The notes: generated by a model not told the origin, from the sequence alone. A stretch of DNA of 6,165 nt from Prevotella sp. UBA2725 (GCA_002353825.1 DEKJ01000040.1:1-6165); one strand, 5' to 3'; counted from the first letter of the stretch, positions 1 through 5,505 are shown. Numbers and translations are program-made.

Positions 1-98
1 CGGCGGGTTATCACGTTGGCGTCATCCGGACGTCCGCTTGTCACGGGTATCATTCCCTTTGGTCCGGGCCAAGGACTATTGTTATCAAGTGCTGTCAT
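1..98 (-). CDS. N-terminal part of an unidentified protein, cut by the window edge
   Basis: An ATG at 98-96 on the minus strand opens a frame that stays open to the window edge (32 codons). The residues begin MTALDNNSPWPGPKGM and continue with IPVTSGRPDDANVITR. The start is supported by a good TAnnTTTG promoter element about 25 bases upstream and by stops in the other frame (an ATG at 117 stops after six codons). There is no Shine-Dalgarno sequence, only an A-rich leader, which is normal in Bacteroidota. The proline- and glycine-rich start with GRPDDANVITR vaguely recalls the N-terminus of FMN-dependent alpha-hydroxy-acid oxidising proteins, but 32 residues are too few to assign a family and I give that only as a weak guess. 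It lies downstream of the YjjG-like gene on the same strand but has its own promoter. Confidence 0.6.
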   Translation of the reverse strand, partial: MTALDNNSPWPGPKGMIPVTSGRPDDANVITR

Positions 99-121
99 TA
101 TTTTCTGATATTAATCATTGA

Positions 122-147
122 CAAAGGTATAACTTTACATTCACAAA
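122..147 (-). promoter_or_regulatory. Bacteroidota-type promoter for the left-edge gene
   Basis: On the minus strand, TACCTTTG (129-122) matches the Bacteroidota -7 consensus TAnnTTTG. A TTTG (147-144) lies upstream, but its 14-base spacing is shorter than the usual ~20, so the -33 part is weak. The 17 bases ending in this box differ at one position from those before the YjjG-like gene. Confidence 0.6.
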
Positions 148-190
148 TCTGAATCGATTGATGAAAATATTCGAAGAAGTCCATAGCTGA

Positions 191-919
191 TTATAATATA
201 TCCTCTATTTTACTTAGTTCATCTACAACATACGTCGGCTTGCGCTGCAACTCATTGACATCAATATTCCATCTGTTGAAGAGAATGGAGTCAATGCCGG
301 CATTCAGCGCACCCGTGATATCCGTATCGTAGTTGTCTCCAATGAGAATAGTTGCGGAAGACTTCGCACCTGTCACCGTGAAGGTATAGTCGAAGAACTC
401 TTTCCTCGGCTTGTTCACTCCCGCATCCTCACTGAGGACGACTGTCTTGAAGAAGTCTTTCAGACCACTCGACTGAAGCTTGCGGTACTGTACCTCATGA
501 AAGCCGTTGCTGCAAAGGTGGAGACGGTAGCCCTTGTCTGTCAGATAAGTCAGCAGTTCCCTTGCCCCGCTAACGATTCCTGGCTCTTGGGATATGATAT
601 CGCCATACTGGTCACTGGCAGCCACACACCATTCCGGAGTGATCCAGGAAGTATCACCACCACACTTCCTTACCATCTCTGTGACCGGTCGCCGGTACCG
701 CTCCACAATAAGCGTGTCACGGTCGATCTCACCGTGCGCATATGCCTTCCATACTTCGACATTCGTAGCGAAGTAAGCATCCCGGAAAGCCTCATACGAC
801 GGCATGATCCTTTCCCAATGGCGTATGTCATAAAGTTTCCTCAGAGCAATGATACTGTTGCCGTGCGTGTCGTACAACGTATCATCAAAGTCCAAGAATA
901 TGTCATTATAGTGTTTCAT
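191..919 (-). CDS. yjjG: YjjG-family HAD hydrolase (noncanonical pyrimidine nucleotidase)
   Basis: A 242-residue cytoplasmic haloacid-dehalogenase-superfamily phosphatase. All four HAD motifs are visible: motif I DFDDT with nucleophile D10 and acid/base D12; motif II in LHLCSN (S137); motif III lysine K170 in GVNKPRKEFF; motif IV GDNYDTD (D195, D199/D200). The helical cap lies between motifs I and II (about residues 18-110), as in subfamily I HADs. Length and the N-terminal DFDDTLYD pattern fit the YjjG family, which dephosphorylates nucleoside monophosphates and is thought to remove noncanonical pyrimidine nucleotides. Substrate specificity is inferred from family only. The frame is open further upstream (to 985), but that extension crosses the promoter box at 942-949, so the start is ATG 919 or ATG 925 (two residues longer); I chose 919 because it gives the typical MKxYxxIFLDFDDT opening. 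It is likely monocistronic. Confidence 0.88.
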   Translation of the reverse strand: MKHYNDIFLDFDDTLYDTHGNSIIALRKLYDIRHWERIMPSYEAFRDAYFATNVEVWKAYAHGEIDRDTLIVERYRRPVTEMVRKCGGDTSWITPEWCVAASDQYGDIISQEPGIVSGARELLTYLTDKGYRLHLCSNGFHEVQYRKLQSSGLKDFFKTVVLSEDAGVNKPRKEFFDYTFTVTGAKSSATILIGDNYDTDITGALNAGIDSILFNRWNIDVNELQRKPTYVVDELSKIEDIL

Positions 920-941
920 ACACATTATCGTTTGTCTTCGC

Positions 942-949
942 CAAAGGTA
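942..949 (-). promoter_or_regulatory. -7 promoter element of the YjjG-like gene
   Basis: TACCTTTG on the minus strand, preceded by GTAAAGTTG. The box sits 22-30 bases before the start codon at 919, predicting a very short leader. The same 17-base string with one mismatch precedes the left-edge gene. It lies only a few bases beyond the end of the VOC remnant. Confidence 0.6.
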
Positions 950-954
950 CAACT

Positions 955-1259
955 TTACCCTGACACTGACGAAAGCGATGGCCAAAATAGCTCCTTTGCT
1001 AACATCTCGAGATTCTCCACACGGTAGTTGATCATGAACTGCTGCTCAGGCTTGCCGAGATATTCTGTTGCAGCCGACATGTGGCTCCACACCGTGACGC
1101 CTGTAGTGCTATGATCATCCTTATCTATCCATTCAAACAGGTGACCTTGGGGATCATCCTTGATGCCTAAGTTTTCGTCATACCATTTACGGGGTGCCTT
1201 TGGATCCTTGCTCTTGAATATCCAATAGTAGATCTTATAATATCTGTCATATTGCTCAT
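955..1259 (-). pseudogene. VOC-family (glyoxalase/bleomycin-resistance-like) protein, truncated and frameshifted
   Basis: The minus strand encodes a recognisable vicinal-oxygen-chelate domain: FKSKDPKAPRKWYDENLGI, then GHLFEWIDKDD, TVWSHMSAATEYLGKPEQ and QFMINYRVENLEMLAKEL, i.e. the usual order of a small glyoxalase-like protein. Homology-like sequence runs from about 1236 down to 988. It then ends in an unrelated tail (FWPSLSSVSG) before a stop at 955, so the C-terminal part with the last beta strands and the usual metal-ligand region is missing. At the N-terminus, ATGs at 1259 and 1250 lie one frame off the domain; restoring a single A in the run near 1237-1241 would join MTDII to KIYYWIFKSKDP, so a one-base deletion is likely. 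The upstream DNA switches to AbiEi-like sequence at about 1260. I judge it non-functional; function in the parent protein is unknown. Confidence 0.7.
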
Positions 1260-1261
1260 AA

Positions 1262-1720
1262 TCACAAACAAATGCTCTGGCTGATGAACTTCTCGACAAC
1301 ATGATTGATGTAGAGAAGGTCATCCCTGGCGGAATAGTCTGTCTGTACAATGCATGGTCCTATTATAATCTTACAACAACGGTGCCTCCAGAGTTCTGCA
1401 TTGCCATTGAGGCAAAAAGAAAAGTATCTCTTACTACCCCACTTCCGATAAAACTGTATTATTGGAAGAAAGAAAATCTTCAGTTTGGCATTACACAGGC
1501 AGAAATTTCCGGACATAACGTGCGTATTACTGACTTGGAGCGAAGCGTGTGCGATGTGGTTAAATACAGAAACAAGGTAGGGATGGAACTGTGCGGTGAA
1601 GTTATAAGAAACTATCTGAAGAGAAAAGACCGAAACCTAAGTCTTTTGTCTAAATACTCCAAACAGCTTAGAGTTGCTAAGACACTAAATACTTACATTG
1701 AAATAAATATGGGAGAATGA
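1262..1720 (+). pseudogene. AbiEi-type antitoxin, N-terminally truncated
   Basis: The frame is open from 1262 (stop at 1259-1261) to a TGA at 1718-1720, 152 codons. From about residue 14 it reads IDVEKVIPGGIVCLYNAWSY, followed by PIKLYYWKKENLQFGI, HNVRITDLERSVCDVVKYRN and a C-terminal LSLLSKYSKQLRVAKTLNTY. This matches the C-terminal DNA-binding/antitoxin region of AbiEi family proteins (type IV toxin-antitoxin, originally phage abortive infection). The family's N-terminal winged-helix region, roughly 45-60 residues, is missing, and so is any promoter: upstream lies the VOC remnant in the opposite direction. An ATG at 1301 could start a 139-residue stump. The stop overlaps the AbiEii start as ATGA (1717-1720), the usual coupled arrangement of this operon. 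Being N-terminally deleted, it is unlikely to repress or neutralise normally. Confidence 0.82.
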
Positions 1721-1965
1721 AAAAGCAAAAGGATTACGCAAGTCTGTCCGGTCAAGACTCTTGAACTTGATGAACAAGACAGGCTTATAAATACATGTAC
1801 CTGCTTTCAAGGTATTTTAACGAGCGGTTACTTTATCGGGTTTCTGTGAGCCAGTATAAAGATATTTTTCTGCTCAAGGGAGGATCTTTATTGTATGCCC
1901 TTGAAGGATTGGAAGCCAGACCTACAATTGATATTGATTTCATGGCAAATCGTATTAGTCGTGAC
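1717..1965 (+). pseudogene. AbiEii-type nucleotidyltransferase toxin, frameshifted and C-terminally deleted
   Basis: Starting at ATG 1717 the sequence reads MKKQKDYA in frame. It must then shift at about 1740 to give KSVRSRLLNLMNKTG, and shift back at about 1785 to give YKYMYLLSRYFNERLLYRVS. The first event looks like loss of one A, the second like gain of one T, so the original frame is regained but with a stop-containing segment between. The remainder holds FLLKGGSLLYALEG and RPTIDIDFMANRISRD, i.e. the GGS and DxD residues of the MNT/DUF1814-like nucleotidyltransferase active site. After ISRD (1965) family resemblance stops, although the frame runs on to 2199. The family is usually near 270-300 residues, so about two thirds is gone. 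From the second ATG at 1795 only a fragment could be made. It is paired with the AbiEi remnant and clearly dead as a toxin. Confidence 0.82.
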
Positions 1966-2054
1966 TTTTTGTTACTATTTCGTTACTTCAACTATTCCTA
2001 TCACACTGTAAAAAGCTCATATATAGTCAGTTATTTGATCTTGCAGACTTTTAA

Positions 2055-2252
2055 ACCGCAAAGTACTTCTGCAAGACCAATTTCAACATGGGAAAGATCA
2101 AGCGCGAGGAGGCACAGTATGTCGACCTGCCTAAACTCTATACCTTCAAGAGTGCCCGTAACAAGGAGATCATGCTCAACCGCAACTTCACCCGTGTGAA
2201 CAAGGATATCGATGAACTTATCAAGTCATTGCTGACTCCAAGTACAGACTAA
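2055..2252 (+). pseudogene. Unrecognised C-terminal-like gene fragment
   Basis: An open frame of 65 codons follows a stop at 2052-2054 and ends with TAA at 2250-2252. It reads from TAKYFCKTNFN through MGKIKREEAQYVDLPKLY to a helical, charged end (NKDIDELIKSLL). Codon choice (AAC, AAG, ATC, CGC, TTC) is typical of well-expressed Bacteroidota genes and unlike the AT-rich 1966-2050 stretch before it, so I think it is real coding sequence rather than a chance frame. I do not recognise the family. It could be the 3' end of a gene whose 5' part was lost when the AbiE remnant was joined here, or a 54-residue protein starting at ATG 2088; no promoter or Shine-Dalgarno sequence supports the latter. 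A 9-bp inverted repeat (2039-2047/2068-2076) overlaps its left end. Confidence 0.4.
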
Positions 2253-2279
2253 TCAGAAAGCTCTCGAAGAGTGACACCA

Positions 2280-2318
2280 TTGGCAGTAATGTTGAAAATA
2301 TTTATATTTTACTGCCAA
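2280..2318. repeat. 10-bp inverted repeat upstream of hsp20, possible activator site
   Basis: TTGGCAGTAA (2280-2289) and TTACTGCCAA (2309-2318) form a perfect 10-bp inverted repeat with a 19-base AT-rich spacer. Its centre is about 86 bases upstream of the start predicted from the sigma-54-like promoter at 2359-2374, which is where enhancer-binding proteins usually bind. No T-tract follows, so it is not a terminator. A 10-bp repeat alone could arise by chance in this length of DNA; its position is what makes it interesting. Confidence 0.45.
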
Positions 2319-2358
2319 ATCTCGCCAATTTCGGCACACTTTTAACGGCTGTGCAATT

Positions 2359-2374
2359 AGGCACGCATATTGCA
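2359..2374 (+). promoter_or_regulatory. Sigma-54 (-24/-12) type promoter of hsp20
   Basis: The string AGGCACGCATATTGCA fits the sigma-54 consensus TGGCACG-N4-TTGCA at all fixed positions except the first. GG (2360-2361) and GC (2372-2373) are separated by exactly 10 bases, as required. Transcription would begin near 2385, giving a leader of about 100 bases. No TAnnTTTG box is visible between 2253 and the start codon. A weaker resemblance (TGGCAG, N5, TTGA) occurs at 2281-2295. Confidence 0.6.
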
Positions 2375-2472
2375 TTATGCTAAGTGAAGTTCGGAAGTCG
2401 GACGAAGGACAACGATAGGTGTCTTGAGGACGATAGAAGAGCTGAGGATAAATATAGAACAAAAAGATAATC

Positions 2473-2478
2473 AGGAGG
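2473..2478 (+). promoter_or_regulatory. Strong Shine-Dalgarno sequence fixing the hsp20 start
   Basis: A full AGGAGG lies 8 bases before ATG 2487. Such a strong site is unusual in Bacteroidota, where most starts lack one, and it excludes the upstream in-frame ATG at 2424 as the real start. Confidence 0.75.
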
Positions 2479-2486
2479 TTTGCATT

Positions 2487-2915
2487 ATGTTGTATCCAGT
2501 TTTGAAAGACATGAACAATTGGTTGGACAATGATTTCGATGACATGCTTGACACAAGTTGGATGCCCCGCATGAACTTCACAGCACCTGCAATCAATGTC
2601 AAGGAAAATGATAAGGATTACGAGATTGAGCTTGCCGCTCCTGGAACTACAAAGGATGACTTCAAGGTGAACGTTGACAAGGACGGTTGCCTCACCATCA
2701 AGATGGAGCACAAGGACGACAAGAAGGATGAGAATAAGAAGGAACATTATTTGCGTCGCGAGTTCTCATACAGCAACTACGAGCAGGCTCTGATGCTGCC
2801 TGACGATGTAGACCGCAACAGTATCAACGCAAAGGTTGACAATGGCGTTCTTCATATCACGTTGCCTCGCACTCACCAGGCAGAGAAAGAGACCAAACGC
2901 ATTGAGGTCGCATAA
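2487..2915 (+). CDS. hsp20: Hsp20/alpha-crystallin small heat shock protein
   Basis: A 142-residue ATP-independent cytoplasmic holdase that would bind unfolding proteins and keep them available for refolding by DnaK/ClpB. The short N-terminal arm (1-32) is followed by an alpha-crystallin domain at about 33-129: PAINVKENDKDYEIELAAPG (34-53), the KDDFKVNVD strand, a charged lysine/aspartate loop (76-86), the YLRREFSYSNYEQALMLP stretch (88-105) and the hallmark GVLHITLPR (120-128). The C-terminal RIEVA carries an I-x-V motif (139-141), which in this family docks into neighbouring subunits during oligomer assembly. Length is normal. The start is set by the AGGAGG at 2473-2478. The gene appears monocistronic, with a sigma-54-like promoter upstream and a structured tail ending in a terminator downstream. 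That promoter type would make induction depend on an enhancer-binding activator rather than on the usual housekeeping factor; this is inferred from sequence only. Confidence 0.95.
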   Translation: MLYPVLKDMNNWLDNDFDDMLDTSWMPRMNFTAPAINVKENDKDYEIELAAPGTTKDDFKVNVDKDGCLTIKMEHKDDKKDENKKEHYLRREFSYSNYEQALMLPDDVDRNSINAKVDNGVLHITLPRTHQAEKETKRIEVA

Positions 2916-2946
2916 CAACGAAGTATATGAGTTTTAATCTCGCATT

Positions 2947-3124
2947 AAAGTCTCCTGTTCCTCACCAAACGGTGAGGGTAGACTTTCAGGCTGTTCGCAA
3001 GGACAGCCTTATCGACAGAGGCTATAACAACCAGTTAATGTAATAGGATATAACAATAGCCTCCGAACGATGAACATCAAGTAGAATTCATTAAGGCAAC
3101 TTCCCAATCGAGGCTGCCTTTTTT
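2947..3124 (+). ncRNA. Candidate structured 3' UTR or small RNA after hsp20
   Basis: Three hairpins follow each other closely. The first has an outer stem AAAGTCT/AGACTTT (2947-2953/2980-2986) enclosing a perfect CCTCACC/GGTGAGG stem with an AAAC loop (2960-2977). The second is a 9-bp stem at 2988-2996/3001-3009 (one wobble pair) closed by a GNRA-type GCAA loop. The third is GAGGCTA/TAGCCTC (3018-3024/3057-3063) with a 32-base loop that ends in a repeat of ATAACAA. A rho-independent terminator at 3093-3124 closes the transcript on the plus strand. No stop-free frame of note runs through it, and I match it to no known RNA family. I see no clear promoter between the hsp20 stop and 2947, so it may be part of the hsp20 mRNA, possibly processed from it. 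Confidence 0.42.
3093..3124 (+). terminator. Rho-independent terminator downstream of hsp20
   Basis: Stem AAGGCA (3093-3098)/TGCCTT (3115-3120), extendable past one mismatch by CTTC/GAGG (3100-3103/3110-3113), with a run of six T at 3119-3124. The T-tract is on the plus strand, so it ends hsp20 and its structured tail. On the minus strand the hairpin lacks a good T-run. Confidence 0.7.
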
Positions 3125-3164
3125 GCGTGTATGACCAAAATGTTCCTATCCTTATTCTGTCAGC

Positions 3165-3257
3165 TCAGGATGCTTTTCCGTCTCCATAAGCGAAGCACAT
3201 CACTCCGCCGTTACGCTTATAGGCTAATAACTCCTCCTTGAAACTCTCTTTGCTCAT
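3165..3257 (-). CDS. Possible 30-residue small protein
   Basis: A minus-strand frame from ATG 3257 to TGA 3165-3167 encodes 30 residues, starting MSKESFKEELLAYKRNGG and ending VMCFAYGDGKAS. In its favour are a GGAG seven bases before the ATG and a TAAATTTG box (3285-3278) matching the Bacteroidota -7 element about 20 bases upstream, giving a leader of normal short length. The protein would be a soluble helix (residues 4-15) followed by a hydrophobic/aromatic patch; no signal peptide or membrane segment is present. I do not recognise a family. The frame extends upstream to 3443, but that part overlaps the ammonia-lyase gene and its promoter and is a shadow. It could be a true small protein, the start of a decayed gene, or chance. 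Confidence 0.42.
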   Translation of the reverse strand: MSKESFKEELLAYKRNGGVMCFAYGDGKAS

Positions 3258-3277
3258 TGCTTTCTCCGTTTGATATG

Positions 3278-3285
3278 CAAATTTA
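3278..3285 (-). promoter_or_regulatory. -7 element for the small minus-strand frame
   Basis: TAAATTTG read on the minus strand matches TAnnTTTG. A TTTG at 3304-3301 is 15 bases upstream, shorter than ideal. It lies back to back with the ammonia-lyase promoter. Confidence 0.4.
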
Positions 3286-3294
3286 CACCAAACT

Positions 3295-3327
3295 TTTGAG
3301 CAAATAGAATTTCTTTTCTTAATTTTG
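3295..3327 (+). promoter_or_regulatory. Promoter of the diaminopropionate ammonia-lyase gene
   Basis: TTTG (3295-3298) and TAATTTTG (3320-3327), separated by 21 bases, fit the Bacteroidota -33/-7 pattern well. The ATG at 3345 is 17 bases downstream of the box, so the leader is only about ten bases and has no Shine-Dalgarno sequence. Confidence 0.6.
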
Positions 3328-3344
3328 CCAAAACATTTCATGCT

Positions 3345-4535
3345 ATGGAAGCTATCAACATAATCAAGAATGAATGTCCCCGACAGCATACCGATGTGGG
3401 CGAATACGCTTATGACGCTACAGAGAATGTAAGGCGGCTCCATGAAAGCATACCCACCTATAAGCCGACTTCACTTGCCAATCTGCAGTCATTTGCAAAG
3501 TCAAGTGGCATCAGAGCTATGTTTGTCAAGGATGAGTCCACCCGTTTTGGCGAGCAGGCCTTTAAGCCTTTAGGCGGCGTGTATGCCATGTTCCGAGTCA
3601 TTTGCCAGGAACTCCACCTCGACTATCGGCTGACAACACTCAGTCAACTGCTCAGTGAGCCACAATATAAAGATGTTATCAGTAGAATGACATTCATCAC
3701 GACTACCGATGGCAATCACGGCAGAGGAGTGAGTTGGGCCTCGAAGTTGTTCGGAGCAAAGAGCTACGTCTTTATGCCGAAGGGCACCGTTCCCGTCCGT
3801 GCCGAGAATGTCCGTAAGGCAGGCAATGCCCATGTGGAGATCACCGATATGCTGTATGACGACTGCGTGAAGTTCACTGCACGGATGGCAAAAGAAAATG
3901 GATGGCACCTCATCCAGGACACTTCATGGCCGGGCTATGAGAAGATACCTTCATGGATCATGCTTGGCTACACGACGATGGTCTACGAGGCACTGTCACA
4001 GATGAAGTCTCTCGGTTACGACCGACCTACCCATGTCTTTCTTCAGGCAGGTGTCGGCTCCATGGCCGGATCCGTAACGGCAGCATTTAAGGCAACTTAT
4101 TCCGATGACATGCCTGTCGTCTCTTGCGTTGAGCCTACAGAAGTGGCATGTGTCTTTGAGTCAATGAGAGCCAGGGACGGCAAGCCGCACACCTCTACTG
4201 GAAATAACACGACCATCATGGCAGGCCTCAATTGCGCTACGCCTTGTGGTATGGCATGGGATTACTTACGCGATTATTCCGACTACGCCTTTGCCGTCAC
4301 CGATGAGACAACTCGACAAGGTATGAGACTGTTGGCTCATTCACAAGGCAATGACCCTAAGGTCGTCTCCGGAGAGTCTGGAGCTGTGACGACGGGCCTT
4401 GTCGACTCCCTTCTCAATAATCCTTCATATAGGGACATGAAGGAGCAGATCGGACTCAACGAGAACTCTGTTGTACTTGTATTCAGCACAGAAGGCGACA
4501 CCGACCCTGAGAACTATAGAAAAATTGTAGATTAG
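3345..4535 (+). CDS. dpaL: Diaminopropionate ammonia-lyase (PLP-dependent)
   Basis: A 396-residue fold-type II PLP enzyme matching the E. coli YgeX/DpaL family in length and motifs. Such enzymes convert 2,3-diaminopropionate to pyruvate and two ammonia (EC 4.3.1.15). Visible landmarks: FVKDESTRFGEQAFKPLGG (60-78) with K74 as the Schiff-base lysine; TTDGNHGRGVSW (120-131) with D122 at the position of the catalytic Asp120 of the E. coli enzyme; QDTSWPGYEKIPSW (191-204) with D192 corresponding to Asp189; QAGVGSMAGSV (234-244), the glycine-rich cofactor-phosphate loop; and SGESGAV (342-348) near the end of the fold. All key residues are intact, so it should be active. It stands alone, without the ygeW/hydantoinase-type or transporter neighbours seen in Enterobacteria, suggesting a stand-alone role in breaking down diaminopropionate or D/L-serine-like amino acids; that role is an inference. 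Confidence 0.93.
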   Translation: MEAINIIKNECPRQHTDVGEYAYDATENVRRLHESIPTYKPTSLANLQSFAKSSGIRAMFVKDESTRFGEQAFKPLGGVYAMFRVICQELHLDYRLTTLSQLLSEPQYKDVISRMTFITTTDGNHGRGVSWASKLFGAKSYVFMPKGTVPVRAENVRKAGNAHVEITDMLYDDCVKFTARMAKENGWHLIQDTSWPGYEKIPSWIMLGYTTMVYEALSQMKSLGYDRPTHVFLQAGVGSMAGSVTAAFKATYSDDMPVVSCVEPTEVACVFESMRARDGKPHTSTGNNTTIMAGLNCATPCGMAWDYLRDYSDYAFAVTDETTRQGMRLLAHSQGNDPKVVSGESGAVTTGLVDSLLNNPSYRDMKEQIGLNENSVVLVFSTEGDTDPENYRKIVD

Positions 4536-4671
4536 AGAATTCCGGCAGCTTCTCCATCTCGGGTATTGGCTTGTCTGCAGTGATAGGCGTTATATTGAAC
4601 TTGGTGTTGCCGAAAGCAAAGAAGGCCGCATAATAGTGAATCAAAGTTGGATACTTCCTTCGTCTTATTCG
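4536..4671 (-). pseudogene. Unrecognised coding-like remnant
   Basis: On the minus strand a frame is open from just after a TAA (4674-4676) across the whole spacer and into the end of the ammonia-lyase gene. The part 4650-4540 reads like real protein: KYPTLIHYYAAFFAFGNTKF, then NITPITADKPIPEMEKLPEF. The codons (TTC, AAC, AAG, GAG, CTG) are those of local genes. There is no start codon at the front and no natural end, so if real it is an internal piece of a lost gene. I do not recognise the family, and a chance open frame of about 45 codons remains possible. Confidence 0.3.
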
Positions 4672-4691
4672 TCCTTATCGAGATAATTCAA

Positions 4692-4699
4692 TACCTTTG
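4692..4699 (+). promoter_or_regulatory. -7 promoter element of the nitroreductase gene
   Basis: TACCTTTG matches TAnnTTTG and lies 45 bases before ATG 4744. No clear TTTG is seen 20 bases upstream (TTCG at 4669-4672 is the nearest), so the -33 part is poor. The A-rich leader has no Shine-Dalgarno sequence. Confidence 0.5.
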
Positions 4700-4743
4700 A
4701 CGGTGAAGTCCAGAAAATTAGAAACGTTGAAGAAAATAATATT

Positions 4744-5469
4744 ATGACATTAGAACAGATTCTTGAGCACCGTCGTGCAGTCAGGAAATATGATCCCAAC
4801 AAGGAGCTCGATACAGAAAAGGTAAAAGAGTGCGTGCGTCTTGCAACACTTGCTCCAACAAGTTCGAACATGCAACTTTGGGAAGCCTATCATGTCACAG
4901 ACCCCGAGACATTGAAGCAGATGGCAGTAGCCTGTCTTGGTCAGGGCAGTGCGAGCAGCTGCAAACAAATGGTCGTGTTCGTGACAAGGCAAGACAAATG
5001 GAAGGCGCATGCGAAGGCTGTGCTTGACGCCAATATTGCGGATGTGATGAAAAACAGTCCTGAAGACCGCAAGGCTCACCGCATCGCCTTGCAGAAACAA
5101 TATTATGCCAAGCTCATGCCACTGGTATACAAGCGCTGTTTTGGGCTGCTCGGAATCGTAAGAAAGATAGCTGCTCAGATAATCGGACTGTCACGACCCA
5201 TCACAAGGCAGGTGACGGAGGCCGACATGCGTACAGTCGTCCATAAGAGTTGTGCCTTGGCCGTACAGACTTTCATGCTTGCTATGAGCGAACAAGGCTA
5301 TGACACATGTCCGCTTGAAGGATTCGACAGCAGACTGGTTAAGAAGGTCCTCGGATTGCCTCACGACTGCGGCATCGACATGGTTATCACGTGCGGAATT
5401 CGGACCACTGGAGGTGTACGTGGAGAGCGCTTTCGTTTGCCGTTCGATGAGTTCTATCACAAGATATAG
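4744..5469 (+). CDS. Nitroreductase-family FMN-dependent oxidoreductase
   Basis: A 241-residue cytoplasmic flavoprotein of the nitroreductase superfamily, which uses FMN and NAD(P)H to reduce quinones, nitro compounds or other acceptors; the natural substrate is unknown. The N-terminal HRRAVRKYDP (9-18) is the FMN-phosphate-binding arginine motif, followed by LAPTSSNMQLWE (36-47), which contacts the flavin. CPLEGFDS (189-196) and the C-terminal RTTGGVRGERFRLPFDEFYH (220-239) complete the pattern; the R-x-R-LPxxEFY ending is typical of Bacteroidota members. Residues 106-160 form an insertion rich in hydrophobic and basic residues, somewhat longer than in minimal family members. It starts at the first ATG after a TACCTTTG box, and neighbours on both sides are unrelated or remnants, so it is probably monocistronic. 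Confidence 0.9.
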   Translation: MTLEQILEHRRAVRKYDPNKELDTEKVKECVRLATLAPTSSNMQLWEAYHVTDPETLKQMAVACLGQGSASSCKQMVVFVTRQDKWKAHAKAVLDANIADVMKNSPEDRKAHRIALQKQYYAKLMPLVYKRCFGLLGIVRKIAAQIIGLSRPITRQVTEADMRTVVHKSCALAVQTFMLAMSEQGYDTCPLEGFDSRLVKKVLGLPHDCGIDMVITCGIRTTGGVRGERFRLPFDEFYHKI

Positions 5470-5505
5470 TCTCCTTACTTCTTATATTCCACTTTCTGAT
5501 CTGAT

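Noticed and set aside
919..985. N-terminal extension of the YjjG-like protein to 985
   Set aside because: It would run through the promoter box at 942-949 and the end of the VOC remnant, and adds 22 residues absent from the family.
497..1027. Long plus-strand frame of 176 codons
   Set aside because: It lies antisense to the YjjG-like gene, crosses its promoter, and has no family pattern; it is a shadow frame.
2039..2076. Perfect 9-bp inverted repeat TCTTGCAGA/TCTGCAAGA with a 20-base spacer at the AbiEii/fragment junction, possibly a recombination site
   Set aside because: A 9-bp repeat with this spacing is expected about once by chance in a window of this size, and no recombinase gene or second copy is present.
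2281..2295. Second sigma-54-like string (TGGCAG, N5, TTGA) upstream of hsp20
   Set aside because: The -12 GC is replaced by GA, which normally abolishes recognition; the string at 2359-2374 is much better.
2424..2486. In-frame upstream extension of hsp20 from ATG 2424
   Set aside because: The AGGAGG at 2473-2478 is ideally spaced for ATG 2487, and the extra 21 residues do not resemble an Hsp20 N-terminus.
2253..2747. Long minus-strand frame of 164 codons over hsp20
   Set aside because: It is antisense to the clearly coding Hsp20 domain and has low-complexity hydrophobic runs from the complementary strand; shadow.
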